Assembly (NCBI GenBank): GCA_000998025.1
Contig: LCJG01000044.1
Span: forward strand, 1 to 7,044
Source: Candidatus Collierbacteria bacterium GW2011_GWB1_44_6
Lineage (GTDB): Bacteria > Patescibacteriota > Microgenomatia > UBA1400 > MFAQ01
Reading direction: 5' to 3'
Length of the DNA stretch: 7,044 bases
Part shown: positions 1 through 6,842 of the stretch, piece by piece
How positions within the stretch are numbered: the first letter of the stretch is position 1
Layout of the letters: every line of letters starts with the position of its first letter
Made by a program: the position numbers and the translations under genes
Notes under the pieces: generated by a model
The model's input: the letters and a program-made list of their open reading frames with translations, nothing else
What the model was told of the DNA's origin: nothing
Databases searched by the model: none

Positions 1-6
1 AAAGTC

Positions 7-3000
7 TCATTTGATACTAACAGCCCCGGCCGGAGAAAGATTGTAGACCGAGGGAGAAATCAAAGACTGGATCAAGGCGCTCTCCGACTGATAATCTCCT
101 CCCGAAACTACGCGAGCATAGTAGTTGATGGTGTTACCCTTGTGATCTTTTCCGACACAGAAACTGACTTTCTGACCATTTATCTCGTATGGATACCAGA
201 TGTTGGTGCTATCGAGACCGAGACTAAAGACGGCGGTGACAGGCTTCAGTCCTGAAGGTAGAAGATCGGACACTTGATAGCAGCCATCCTGTGAGACTTC
301 TTTAAAACTTATTGGCAAGGAAATTTTGATGAGATCAGAGGGAGTGAAATTATTGGTAACCTTACCTTTGACTGAATAGTTTCTATTGATAGATACCGAC
401 GGATCAACGGCTGCGGTCTGGGGGTCGAGAGGGGCTAAATATGAGGTGGTCAATCCGACATTACCACTGATATCCGAAAAGGTGATACTCTCAAGGTCTA
501 TCGGCGACAAGATGAGTTTGAAAACTTGTCCGTTTTCTAGTCTCTTAGTGATTTTTTTGTCATTTAATGTGTAGGCAAAAGAAACCGGCTCCGGCTTTGT
601 GTTTCCGATAAGAGCGGCAATTGTAATAAGTTGAGGGGAGACCAATAAAACATCTTTTCCGGAGTTGGCCAGCGTATAGGCAAGTAAACTGTCGGCATCA
701 CCCTCACCAAGTAGCGCCGCGAGAGATGACATGAGAGCTGTGGCCTGTAAATAACTGTCTTTGTCACTTCCAACTTTGACATACATAAAATTATCTTGCT
801 TCTGAGAATACTCGGAGATGAGCGAGCGGTATGACTGAAGCGCTTTTTCTGTATCCCCGATTTTTACTTGAGCTAAAGCCAAGTAAATTCTGGCTAGTGG
901 AGTCAAGTCTTTTTCGTCCGAGAGATTGTCTATGAGAAGGAGTACGGGCTGATCTAGGCAGGATAAACCGAAGAGCGACATGGCGGCTGTGTCGGGGTCT
1001 TTAGCCTCTGAGAATTGACGGAAGAAATAATTGGCTAAGCCGTCTTGATCGACTTTGTCTCCGACTAAGGCGGCGACAAAGGTGGAAGGTTCTAAATCGG
1101 CACTTGAATAAGGGAAGAGGGCGTAGCCCCCGCCCGCTTGAAAGGCAGTTAGATCCAATTTCTCAGGAATAATACTATCGTCAAAAGAACTTTTGATAAT
1201 TTCCTGGGAGAGGGTGCGGGCAAGACGCTGATCTAGCCGGTCTCCCCAGGTATAAGCCAAATTGGCAAGTGGTGGGAAGAAGCGGCCTAAGCTCAGATCT
1301 GAAATAATAAGAGAGGTAGAGGCATTTGCAGATCCTTGAGGCTTGGTATCCGGTGAAAGGGCGACATTGACAGAGGTAACGGCCAGAAGACGTGACTTGA
1401 TGACCTTGAAACTTCTGATTAAAGTATCTGACATATTTCCCGACTGACCTGTGATGGAGAGCTTGTGATTGCCCTCAGTGAGAGAACCGAGATCGACTTT
1501 GGCGGACTCGAAAGCTTTTAGAGTGATATCTTTGGACAGACCCAAAGTGTCTGACTTTATCTTGATGGTTACTTGACTTTCTTTTGAGAGATTCTCTCCA
1601 TACGCACGGACCAATATTTGGGGATGATCCCCAAGAAGGTACTCCGTATTCATGACAGCATCGACAAAGAACGGCTGCTTGACCAGCAAGGGAGACGAGC
1701 TAAAGCCGGCCTTAATGTCCCCTGTAATTGCTTGAGAGGTAATTCTCCAAGAAGTAAGATTGTCCGGGAGCTTGACGTCTACGGTGGCGCGACCATCCCC
1801 ACCTGTTCTGACACTACCGAAGAAAGCGTTGTCGACAAAGAGTTCCCGGCCTTTTTCGTTGTGGACGTAGAAACCATCGGCAAAATAAGTGCTTAATTTA
1901 TCAACAGTGAAGTTGTAAACGGTATTAAGACCGGAATAATTTTCGACAGAGATAATTTTTTTGTAACGACCGTGGCTATCAAGGTAACTATCACCTACTC
2001 TGACTTCGGAGGTCGTGAGAAAACGGCCGTTGATATAGAGATTGTGTTCCCCGGTAACTCGGAGGTGCCCGTTGATGAGAAGATAGCCGGCCACTTGATG
2101 CTCAAAAACCTGAGTTACTTTGGCGGAAACTAACTTGGTTGACTTAGGACTCTCCAAAGTCTTTATCCGGTCACCGACTTTGATATCTTCGATTCTTTTT
2201 GTGGCACCGTTTCCCATGATTATTTCCGTTCCCGGGAGGAAACACCCACCACCTTCTGCACCTCCGGCGTCTATGGGATATTGGTGAGAATAGTAGGAAG
2301 CGATAATGTCCGCATCGAGTGAGTTATAAATTCTGATGAGAGGATCCGCAATCGAGGGAAAAATGGCGCTATAGGCTTCGTCTAGTAAACTAAGATTTAC
2401 TTCGGCAGAGGCGGGCGTACCTGAAGCATCCTTAACTAAAACTGAAATTTTGGCAGTGTCTCCCGGAAGATATGATGACTTATCCTGGGTAACATCTAAG
2501 GTGAGTTTTTTGGAGGCGGTATCGAAGTATAGATTGGTATTTTCTGAAACCTGGTAGGTTTTTCCCGTAAACCTGACTGCAGCAACGACCACATTTGGGA
2601 CAAAAGCATCGGCGAACTTGAAACTAATGTTACTCTGGTCCAGAATCTGATATGACTTTAGACCACGCTGAGCAAACTGGTAGAGAAATTTGTCGGTAGA
2701 GGCGGCCTCCAAGGGACTTTCTCCTCTCATAATCTGAAGGTTTACTTGTTCGCCAATGGCGAAGTTGTTGGTGTTTGGTCCGCTCTTGTCTGTTTTTAAA
2801 TAAACATTGTTGTTCAGGTAATAGTTTCTAGAAATCCCTGAAATGTAGATGTCTTGGCTGGTCGTGCGGCCTTGATCGTCGGCGGCATTGACAATCAAGT
2901 TGTATGATTTGTCTTCGGCAACCGGAAATTCATAAACAGCTTTTCCTTGTCCATCTGTGGCAAGGGTGATGTCAGCAATTTTGTTTTTTATCTGTTCGTA

Positions 3001-5223
3001 CTCATACCTGGGAGAGGTGACCTTGTTGATAAAGTCATAGTAAGTGCCAACTTCTTTTTTGTTCCATTGATTTTCAAACAAAGTAGCACTTAGCTGGCGG
3101 TTGACAGCCGGTGAAAAAATATCTTGAATCGCGGAGTAGGAGTATACGTCGGTATCTACCTGGCGGAGATCAATCTCCACTTTTCCGGTATTATCTTCGG
3201 TTTCGGATTTTGGGGTAGCAAAGACAACAGAAGAATTAAATACAGCGACAGAGGTATCTGCTTGGATCAGACCCTCTTCGGGAAGCGATGATCTTATGTA
3301 CTGGTATTTGAAGTCGGGTGAGTAACTGGTGGCACTAGCGTTGGCCACATAATTGAAGGAGTAACGGCCGAGTGAGTCAGTAGTGAGGGTACCGGATTGG
3401 GCTCCGGAGTAGGTAAGATCCATCGATGGGACAGGTGAGCCTTCAAAAAAAGTAGCCAGTCCGGAAAAGTTAATGGTTTCGCCGGCAATGGCGGCGTTCT
3501 TGGAGGGAGTGAGGGTAAGCTTGTAAGCGGGCTTGGTATAGGTTTCAACGGAAAAAGATGAACTCATAACAATAGCGCTGCCGACTTTGACCGTGATGCC
3601 GTACCAGCCTGGGTTAAAGCTAGTTAAGGGAATGTCCCCAATAAAAGTGCCTAAGTCACTGGTTTCAAAGTCTTTTGTGAAAAGAACGATGGGATTGAAG
3701 TCCCAACTATTGTAATCTGACCGGGTAACTTCCAGAGTAAATTGCTGTTTTTGATTTAGATTGTCTCGGTCGCGGAGTAGCCCCCAAAATCTAACCGTAT
3801 CGGTAGGTAAATAAACCGGGCGGTCCGAGTAAAAATAACTCCAGTATTTGTCGGTAAGACGCCGGCTGTTCTGGTATTCTTGGCTGTAGTAGAGCCTACC
3901 TTGAGCGGGAATGAATAAGCTGTTGTCGCCTTGACTGATGGATACCATTTCGCCGTTGTCTGGAGTGGCTGGAGGTGAGTCGAAATAGGCCACGCCATCT
4001 TGATCGGTTTTTCCACCTTTTCCTGAGGAAAAACTCACAGAGGCTCCGGAAACGGGCTGGCCAGTCCGGATGTCGTTGACCCATACCAGTGTCTTGGTAC
4101 TACTTTCCGAGAGATAGGCAGAGAGGTCGGTGATTTGAACTAAGGCCTGAGTGGTGATACCGCCTCCGCCGCCAATGTTCGCTTCTACCACGTAAAAGCC
4201 CTTGGGCAGAGCCTGAGGAAATAAGAAATAGTTGGTATAGGTTTGTTGTTGAATTGGGGAATTGAACTCTAAGACTTTACTGAGACCGGAAGTACTAACT
4301 CGGTGAGACCTTTGAGAATTGGAGGCCCAAGTAGGGATGGACAGCTTGGTAATAAAGGCAGAATGAAATCCTTGGACGCTGGGGTATTGGTAGACAGCTA
4401 CCGAGACATCGGCTCCACCAGTGGAGGACGTGTAAACATCGAAAGCTGGAGTCTCTGAAGGAGAAAATTCATAAAAGTTTTTGGGGAAATACATCTGGGT
4501 CTGAGACCCTCCTGATGCAGTTGGCTGAGTTTCAAACTGATACTTAAAGTCTTCTTTGAGGCTGTCTTTGGTACCATTTAAAACGAGTCCCTTACTTATC
4601 TTGATAGTATAGAGAGTACCTGGAGAAAGAGATTTGGGAATAAAAGATACCGTTCTTTTGTGACGCTCGAATCTCCCCTCGACAAAAGGGGTGATTTCAA
4701 AATATTTGTCGATATCCTCGTAGGTGTCGTGACTAAAAGTTATTTCGATGCCGGTGTTTAAGGGTACGTAAGTGGCTTTGTCCCGCGGGAGAGTTTGGAC
4801 TACGCGAAAATCGTTTTTGGTTTGAAAAGCCCAAGAAAACGTCTTTTGCTCCGAGAGAACTTTAATACGATAGAGACTATTGTCACTCAGTGGCTGTTTG
4901 GGCTTGAGGCTGAATTGGCGGGGTGTTATTTCGCTAATATCAAAGTCGACTTCGGGGAAAAAAGTGATTTTATCCTTTATTCCTGAGGCGGTCAGGTCGG
5001 TGTCCGATTTGAGAGTGAAAGCAGAATCGGAAAAAGTACCGAGGGAGTCTTGTCTATCTGCAGTGAGTACCAGTCCGGTGTCAGACCCAAGCTTGATTTT
5101 GGCTGATTGACGTAAAAAACGGGAAGCGTAAATGCCAGCTGACAAGAGAAGTAATGAGGCGGAAAATAATATAACGATTTGCCAAGGACGAAGGGTGCGT
5201 AGGAACAATTTTATTTTTTCCAT
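7..5223 (-). CDS. Alpha-2-macroglobulin-like exported protein with a Hint (intein-like) domain in the bait region
   Basis: Giant cell-surface protein of the bacterial alpha-2-macroglobulin (A2M) family, whose members inhibit proteases by conformational trapping after bait cleavage. Numbering is from the ATG at 5221-5223 (1738 aa). Residues 14-34 are one hydrophobic helix after a basic N-terminus, with no lipobox Cys, so a membrane anchor is likely. Then follow Ig-like domains (about 87-135 and a Big_5-like 141-232), an MG domain with a tGqPvsGA segment (378-417), MG2 with DRPVYLPTDTV (about 467-477), MG3 (564-664) and MG5/6 (905-954). A Gly-rich stretch (986-993) leads into a Hint domain (994-1122). 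MG6/A2M resumes with LPDNLTSWRIT (1153-1163) and KQPFFVD (1182-1188). A helical thioester-type domain (about 1306-1546) and a C-terminal MG domain with DLLPSGLKPV (1653-1662) end the protein. CxEQ is replaced by WGDR (1326-1329). An upstream in-frame ATG at 5295 would overlap rnhB by 59 bases and put 24 extra residues before the anchor; the 5223 start lies 13 bases past the rnhB stop. Neither has a Shine-Dalgarno. Family call firm, target unknown. Confidence 0.93.
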   Translation of the reverse strand: MEKIKLFLRTLRPWQIVILFSASLLLLSAGIYASRFLRQSAKIKLGSDTGLVLTADRQDSLGTFSDSAFTLKSDTDLTASGIKDKITFFPEVDFDISEITPRQFSLKPKQPLSDNSLYRIKVLSEQKTFSWAFQTKNDFRVVQTLPRDKATYVPLNTGIEITFSHDTYEDIDKYFEITPFVEGRFERHKRTVSFIPKSLSPGTLYTIKISKGLVLNGTKDSLKEDFKYQFETQPTASGGSQTQMYFPKNFYEFSPSETPAFDVYTSSTGGADVSVAVYQYPSVQGFHSAFITKLSIPTWASNSQRSHRVSTSGLSKVLEFNSPIQQQTYTNYFLFPQALPKGFYVVEANIGGGGGITTQALVQITDLSAYLSESSTKTLVWVNDIRTGQPVSGASVSFSSGKGGKTDQDGVAYFDSPPATPDNGEMVSISQGDNSLFIPAQGRLYYSQEYQNSRRLTDKYWSYFYSDRPVYLPTDTVRFWGLLRDRDNLNQKQQFTLEVTRSDYNSWDFNPIVLFTKDFETSDLGTFIGDIPLTSFNPGWYGITVKVGSAIVMSSSFSVETYTKPAYKLTLTPSKNAAIAGETINFSGLATFFEGSPVPSMDLTYSGAQSGTLTTDSLGRYSFNYVANASATSYSPDFKYQYIRSSLPEEGLIQADTSVAVFNSSVVFATPKSETEDNTGKVEIDLRQVDTDVYSYSAIQDIFSPAVNRQLSATLFENQWNKKEVGTYYDFINKVTSPRYEYEQIKNKIADITLATDGQGKAVYEFPVAEDKSYNLIVNAADDQGRTTSQDIYISGISRNYYLNNNVYLKTDKSGPNTNNFAIGEQVNLQIMRGESPLEAASTDKFLYQFAQRGLKSYQILDQSNISFKFADAFVPNVVVAAVRFTGKTYQVSENTNLYFDTASKKLTLDVTQDKSSYLPGDTAKISVLVKDASGTPASAEVNLSLLDEAYSAIFPSIADPLIRIYNSLDADIIASYYSHQYPIDAGGAEGGGCFLPGTEIIMGNGATKRIEDIKVGDRIKTLESPKSTKLVSAKVTQVFEHQVAGYLLINGHLRVTGEHNLYINGRFLTTSEVRVGDSYLDSHGRYKKIISVENYSGLNTVYNFTVDKLSTYFADGFYVHNEKGRELFVDNAFFGSVRTGGDGRATVDVKLPDNLTSWRITSQAITGDIKAGFSSSPLLVKQPFFVDAVMNTEYLLGDHPQILVRAYGENLSKESQVTIKIKSDTLGLSKDITLKAFESAKVDLGSLTEGNHKLSITGQSGNMSDTLIRSFKVIKSRLLAVTSVNVALSPDTKPQGSANASTSLIISDLSLGRFFPPLANLAYTWGDRLDQRLARTLSQEIIKSSFDDSIIPEKLDLTAFQAGGGYALFPYSSADLEPSTFVAALVGDKVDQDGLANYFFRQFSEAKDPDTAAMSLFGLSCLDQPVLLLIDNLSDEKDLTPLARIYLALAQVKIGDTEKALQSYRSLISEYSQKQDNFMYVKVGSDKDSYLQATALMSSLAALLGEGDADSLLAYTLANSGKDVLLVSPQLITIAALIGNTKPEPVSFAYTLNDKKITKRLENGQVFKLILSPIDLESITFSDISGNVGLTTSYLAPLDPQTAAVDPSVSINRNYSVKGKVTNNFTPSDLIKISLPISFKEVSQDGCYQVSDLLPSGLKPVTAVFSLGLDSTNIWYPYEINGQKVSFCVGKDHKGNTINYYARVVSGGDYQSESALIQSLISPSVYNLSPAGAVSIK
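1225..1257 (-). other. Degenerate thioester site of the A2M helical domain
   Basis: Residues 1323-1333 (AYTWGDRLDQR) align without gaps to the PYGCGEQxxSR segment of thioester-containing A2M proteins: the Tyr, the second Gly and the final Arg match, while Cys is Trp, Glu is Asp and Gln is Arg. The internal Cys-Gln thioester therefore cannot form. Thioester-less A2M proteins are known in bacteria (the YfaS type of Escherichia coli), so this is a recognised variant rather than a sign of a pseudogene. The helices after it, including GGGYALFPYSSADLEP, are intact. Confidence 0.8.
1858..2244 (-). other. Hint / bacterial intein-like domain within the A2M-like protein
   Basis: A 129-residue self-processing Hint domain encoded inside the A2M-like gene (residues 994-1122 from the 5223 start). 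It begins with Cys994 in CFLPGTEI (splicing block A). Block B is VTGEHNLYI, carrying the conserved T-x-x-H (Thr1057, His1060). Block F is TVYNF...YFADGFYVHN, ending His1121-Asn1122. It has no room for a homing endonuclease, so it is a mini domain. The preceding residue is Gly993, which suits an N-to-S acyl shift. The following residue is Glu1123, whereas inteins need Cys, Ser or Thr there. This fits bacterial intein-like (BIL) domains, which mainly cleave at one or both ends. All the residues expected for N-terminal thioester formation and C-terminal Asn cyclisation are present, so it looks active rather than decayed. Activity itself is inferred. Confidence 0.9.
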
Positions 5224-5236
5224 TAGTAGTTTCAGT

Positions 5237-5836
5237 TTAGTCTTGAGAAAGTTGAGTGTCAACGATTCTCTGATGTTTGAGATAAGTATTGACATATTGC
5301 ATCCGATGCATGGGGGTGGCGCCTAGTTCTTTGATGACCGATAGATGATAGCCTGTACCATAGCCGGAATTCTGATCCCAAGCGTAGTCAGGAAATTTTT
5401 CATGGAGTTTTTTTAGAAGATTGTCGCGGTAGACTTTGGCAAGAATACTGGCAAGCATTACCGGATAGCATTTATCGTCCCCTTTGATGAGAGTATGAAT
5501 CTTGGAATTGGAAAACTTAAGATTGCCGTCTATGACATAGATTCTCGCGTTTATCTTGTTTACCAGTCGCTCGAAAATTTCTTTGTTGGCCCAACCCATA
5601 CCATGTTCATTTATTTCTAAAACAGAAACTTCTTCAATTTTGTAAACAATCGGCAACTGGGACCTGAGAGAGTAGATTTTGTTTCGCTGGATTTCGGTTA
5701 ATTTTTTACTGTCTCTTAAGGGTACCGGTAAAAGAGAGGGGAATGTTTCCAGGTCGCTATTGATGACGACCGCAGCGGCAACAAGTGGGCCTGCAAAAGC
5801 CCCACGTCCACATTCGTCAAGACCACATATTTTCAT
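5237..5836 (-). CDS. rnhB: Ribonuclease HII
   Basis: Cytosolic endonuclease that cuts RNA in RNA:DNA hybrids and nicks 5' of single ribonucleotides in DNA, starting ribonucleotide excision repair. The 199-residue protein has the usual family length and all motifs: LDECGRG at 6-12 (Asp7 and Glu8 catalytic; Gly10-Arg11-Gly12 is the loop reading the RNA-DNA junction), AGPLVAAAVV (15-24), DSKKL (42-46), VIDGN (Asp103 catalytic), KGDDK (Asp120 catalytic), ASILAKVYRD (129-138), GYGTGYH and the late HRMQY segment. The usual His of HKGYGT is Ser-Gly context here (NSGYGT), a minor variation. The ATG at 5834-5836 starts only two codons before the first motif strand; there is no Shine-Dalgarno, and a promoter ends 9 bases upstream. 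It is the first gene of a unit with the A2M-like gene, which starts about 13 bases after its TAA; no functional link is known. Confidence 0.97.
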   Translation of the reverse strand: MKICGLDECGRGAFAGPLVAAAVVINSDLETFPSLLPVPLRDSKKLTEIQRNKIYSLRSQLPIVYKIEEVSVLEINEHGMGWANKEIFERLVNKINARIYVIDGNLKFSNSKIHTLIKGDDKCYPVMLASILAKVYRDNLLKKLHEKFPDYAWDQNSGYGTGYHLSVIKELGATPMHRMQYVNTYLKHQRIVDTQLSQD

Positions 5837-5845
5837 CGGGGTTAT

Positions 5846-5874
5846 TTTATAACAGGCTACTGTGATTTGCTCAA
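5846..5874 (-). promoter_or_regulatory. Promoter of rnhB and the A2M-like gene, nearly leaderless
   Basis: Read on the minus strand: -35 TTGAGC (5874-5869), a 17-base spacer ending in TGT, then -10 TATAAA (5851-5846), an extended -10 form. Only nine bases (ATAACCCCG) separate the -10 from the rnhB ATG. The start point should therefore lie between zero and about five bases before the ATG, giving a leaderless or almost leaderless mRNA. That agrees with the absence of a Shine-Dalgarno. Confidence 0.75.
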
Positions 5875-5881
5875 ATGTTTC

Positions 5882-5907
5882 GGGCAGACACGGAGGTCTG
5901 CCCCTAC
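5882..5907. repeat. Palindromic element resembling a dispersed intergenic repeat
   Basis: GGGCAGAC (5882-5889) and GTCTGCCC (5896-5903) are perfect 8-base inverted arms around the six-base loop ACGGAG, followed by CTAC. The layout GGGC...GCCCCTAC resembles short palindromes that I recall as scattered between genes in many environmental bacterial genomes. Only one copy lies in this window, so dispersion cannot be shown here. It is not a terminator: no T run follows on either strand. It fills the place where the -35 element of the rightward gene should be. Confidence 0.55.
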
Positions 5908-5913
5908 GGCGGA

Positions 5914-5919
5914 TATAAT
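5914..5919 (+). promoter_or_regulatory. -10 element of the kinase-like gene, leaderless start
   Basis: A perfect TATAAT ends six bases before the ATG at 5926, so the expected start point is the A of that ATG. No TTGACA-like -35 exists at 16-18 bases upstream, where the loop and right arm of the palindrome lie. Promoter activity is inferred from the consensus match and its position. Confidence 0.65.
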
Positions 5920-5925
5920 GAATAT

Positions 5926-6783
5926 ATGACAGATCATGTGACGGTGGAAAAATTGAATTTGGAAGAGGTGGGGAGATATTTCGATAATCTCGGGTATAAA
6001 GTGAAAAAGCTGGAACAGCCTTGGAGACATGTCATGGGTGAAGTATTATTTGAAAACGAAAAACTATTTTTGAAACTGGCTAGTACTCCGGGTATTGGAG
6101 AAAGAACTGCGAATGAGGCTGCGTGGAACAAAAATGCCAATACGGTATGGAAAAAATATATATCAACCTTCAAAACACCTAAAATGTTTGATGAGGGGTT
6201 TTGCGAAGGTAAGTATTGGTTTATCGATGAGTTTGTCTTTGGTAAACCATTGATAGAATTAAAACAACAAAAATCCGATATCTCCGAAGTAGATTTGATA
6301 ACAGCAGCAGAGATTGCCAAAAACATATTGGAAATTACTGATCTGTGTATGCTGGCAAAGGATAGGGGGCATTTGCGTGCAACGTGGAAGAACAGAATTA
6401 TGGACATCTCCAGAGAGTGGTCGATAAATACTAAGACTGACACTAGTAAGCTACTTCGTTATATTGAAGATTGGGCAATAATGAAAACTAATAATAACGA
6501 TTATTATTTAATTGATAGCGAGGCGGCACAAATGGGTGGATTGAAATTTTACGATATCGCCTACTTTTACCACCGGGTCTACACAAAACTCAAGCGGCCT
6601 GATCTGGCTAAAATATTTTTGGAGAAATTTAAAGAAATGATAAATTGGACAGAAAATGACGAGGTGGCTTTTCGGCCTGTGCTGGCATCGAGAATCATGG
6701 GCGGATACTTTGACGGCGAAAGAGACAGAGTGACAAGTATGGAGTTGAACAAGGAGTTGGAGACGAATTTGATGGATTCCTGA
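5926..6783 (+). CDS. Aminoglycoside phosphotransferase-fold protein lacking a normal catalytic loop
   Basis: A 285-residue protein of the APH/choline-kinase-like fold; members phosphorylate small molecules such as aminoglycosides, choline or sugars with ATP. Substrate unknown. Numbering from ATG 5926: LFLKLA at 47-52 (Lys50, the likely ATP lysine), Glu64 in NEAAW as its helix-C partner, hinge WFIDEFVFGKPL (98-109), YYLIDSE (193-199) with Asp197 as metal ligand, and GLKFYDIAYFYHR (205-217), the usual Asp-Leu-Ala segment after it. The HGDxxxxN catalytic loop expected some 10-20 residues before IDSE is not there: the sequence reads LLRYIEDWAIMKTNNN (177-192), so the catalytic Asp is absent or displaced and the Asn is Ala. 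It may be a pseudokinase or carry an in-frame deletion. An earlier ATG (5875) is disfavoured because those 17 codons translate the palindrome and the -10 element. The gene stands alone, divergent from rnhB. Sampled stretches read more A/T-rich than parts of the A2M-like gene. Confidence 0.8.
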   Translation: MTDHVTVEKLNLEEVGRYFDNLGYKVKKLEQPWRHVMGEVLFENEKLFLKLASTPGIGERTANEAAWNKNANTVWKKYISTFKTPKMFDEGFCEGKYWFIDEFVFGKPLIELKQQKSDISEVDLITAAEIAKNILEITDLCMLAKDRGHLRATWKNRIMDISREWSINTKTDTSKLLRYIEDWAIMKTNNNDYYLIDSEAAQMGGLKFYDIAYFYHRVYTKLKRPDLAKIFLEKFKEMINWTENDEVAFRPVLASRIMGGYFDGERDRVTSMELNKELETNLMDS

Positions 6784-6796
6784 TCAAGTCAGGAGT
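6776..6796 (+). other. Hairpin over the stop codon of the kinase-like gene
   Basis: TCCTGA (6778-6783, including the TGA stop) pairs perfectly with TCAGGA (6789-6794) around the loop TCAAG; a T-G wobble and an A-T pair extend it to eight pairs. No T run follows, so it is not a standard intrinsic terminator. It could protect the 3' end or be chance. Confidence 0.3.
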
Positions 6797-6806
6797 GACA
6801 AAAGAT

Positions 6807-6833
6807 AAAAAAAGCCCCGATCGAAATCGGAGC
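6807..6833 (-). terminator. Rho-independent terminator for a minus-strand gene entering from the right
   Basis: On the minus strand the RNA reads GCUCCGAU-UUCG-AUCGGGGC followed by seven U. That is an eight-pair stem with one G-U wobble, a UUCG tetraloop and a clean U tract. Read on the plus strand the wobble becomes a C-A mismatch and no U run follows, so it works leftward. It starts nine bases past the TAG of the reading frame at the right edge, which supports that frame as a real transcribed gene end. It may also shield the convergent kinase-like gene. Confidence 0.8.
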
Positions 6834-6842
6834 AGATGCGTA

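Noticed and set aside
7..9. TGA read as glycine (alternative code of some candidate-phyla bacteria), with the A2M-like gene running off the left edge
   Set aside because: The C-terminal MG domain is complete before this TGA, and the kinase-like gene also ends sensibly at TGA, so TGA acts as a stop here.
1618..1634. Perfect 7-base inverted repeat TTGGGGA-TGA-TCCCCAA
   Set aside because: It is inside the A2M-like coding sequence, has no T run, and encodes an ordinary strand of the MG domain; most likely chance.
1858..2244. Reading the Hint domain as a true splicing intein or a mobile homing element
   Set aside because: The +1 residue is Glu and there is no endonuclease domain in its 129 residues, so neither canonical splicing nor homing is supported.
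5224..5295. Longer start of the A2M-like protein at the ATG 5293-5295
   Set aside because: It overlaps the rnhB coding end by 59 bases, has no ribosome binding site, and adds 24 residues in front of a normal short basic leader and anchor. It cannot be fully excluded.
5875..5925. Longer start of the kinase-like protein at the ATG 5875-5877
   Set aside because: The extra 17 codons are the palindrome and the TATAAT element read as protein; the ATG at 5926 lies at the predicted transcript start.
5934..6443. A 169-codon minus-strand frame opposite the kinase-like gene
   Set aside because: It is the antisense shadow of a gene with clear family motifs; its translation has a Ser/Phe-rich composition typical of a shadow and no recognisable domain.
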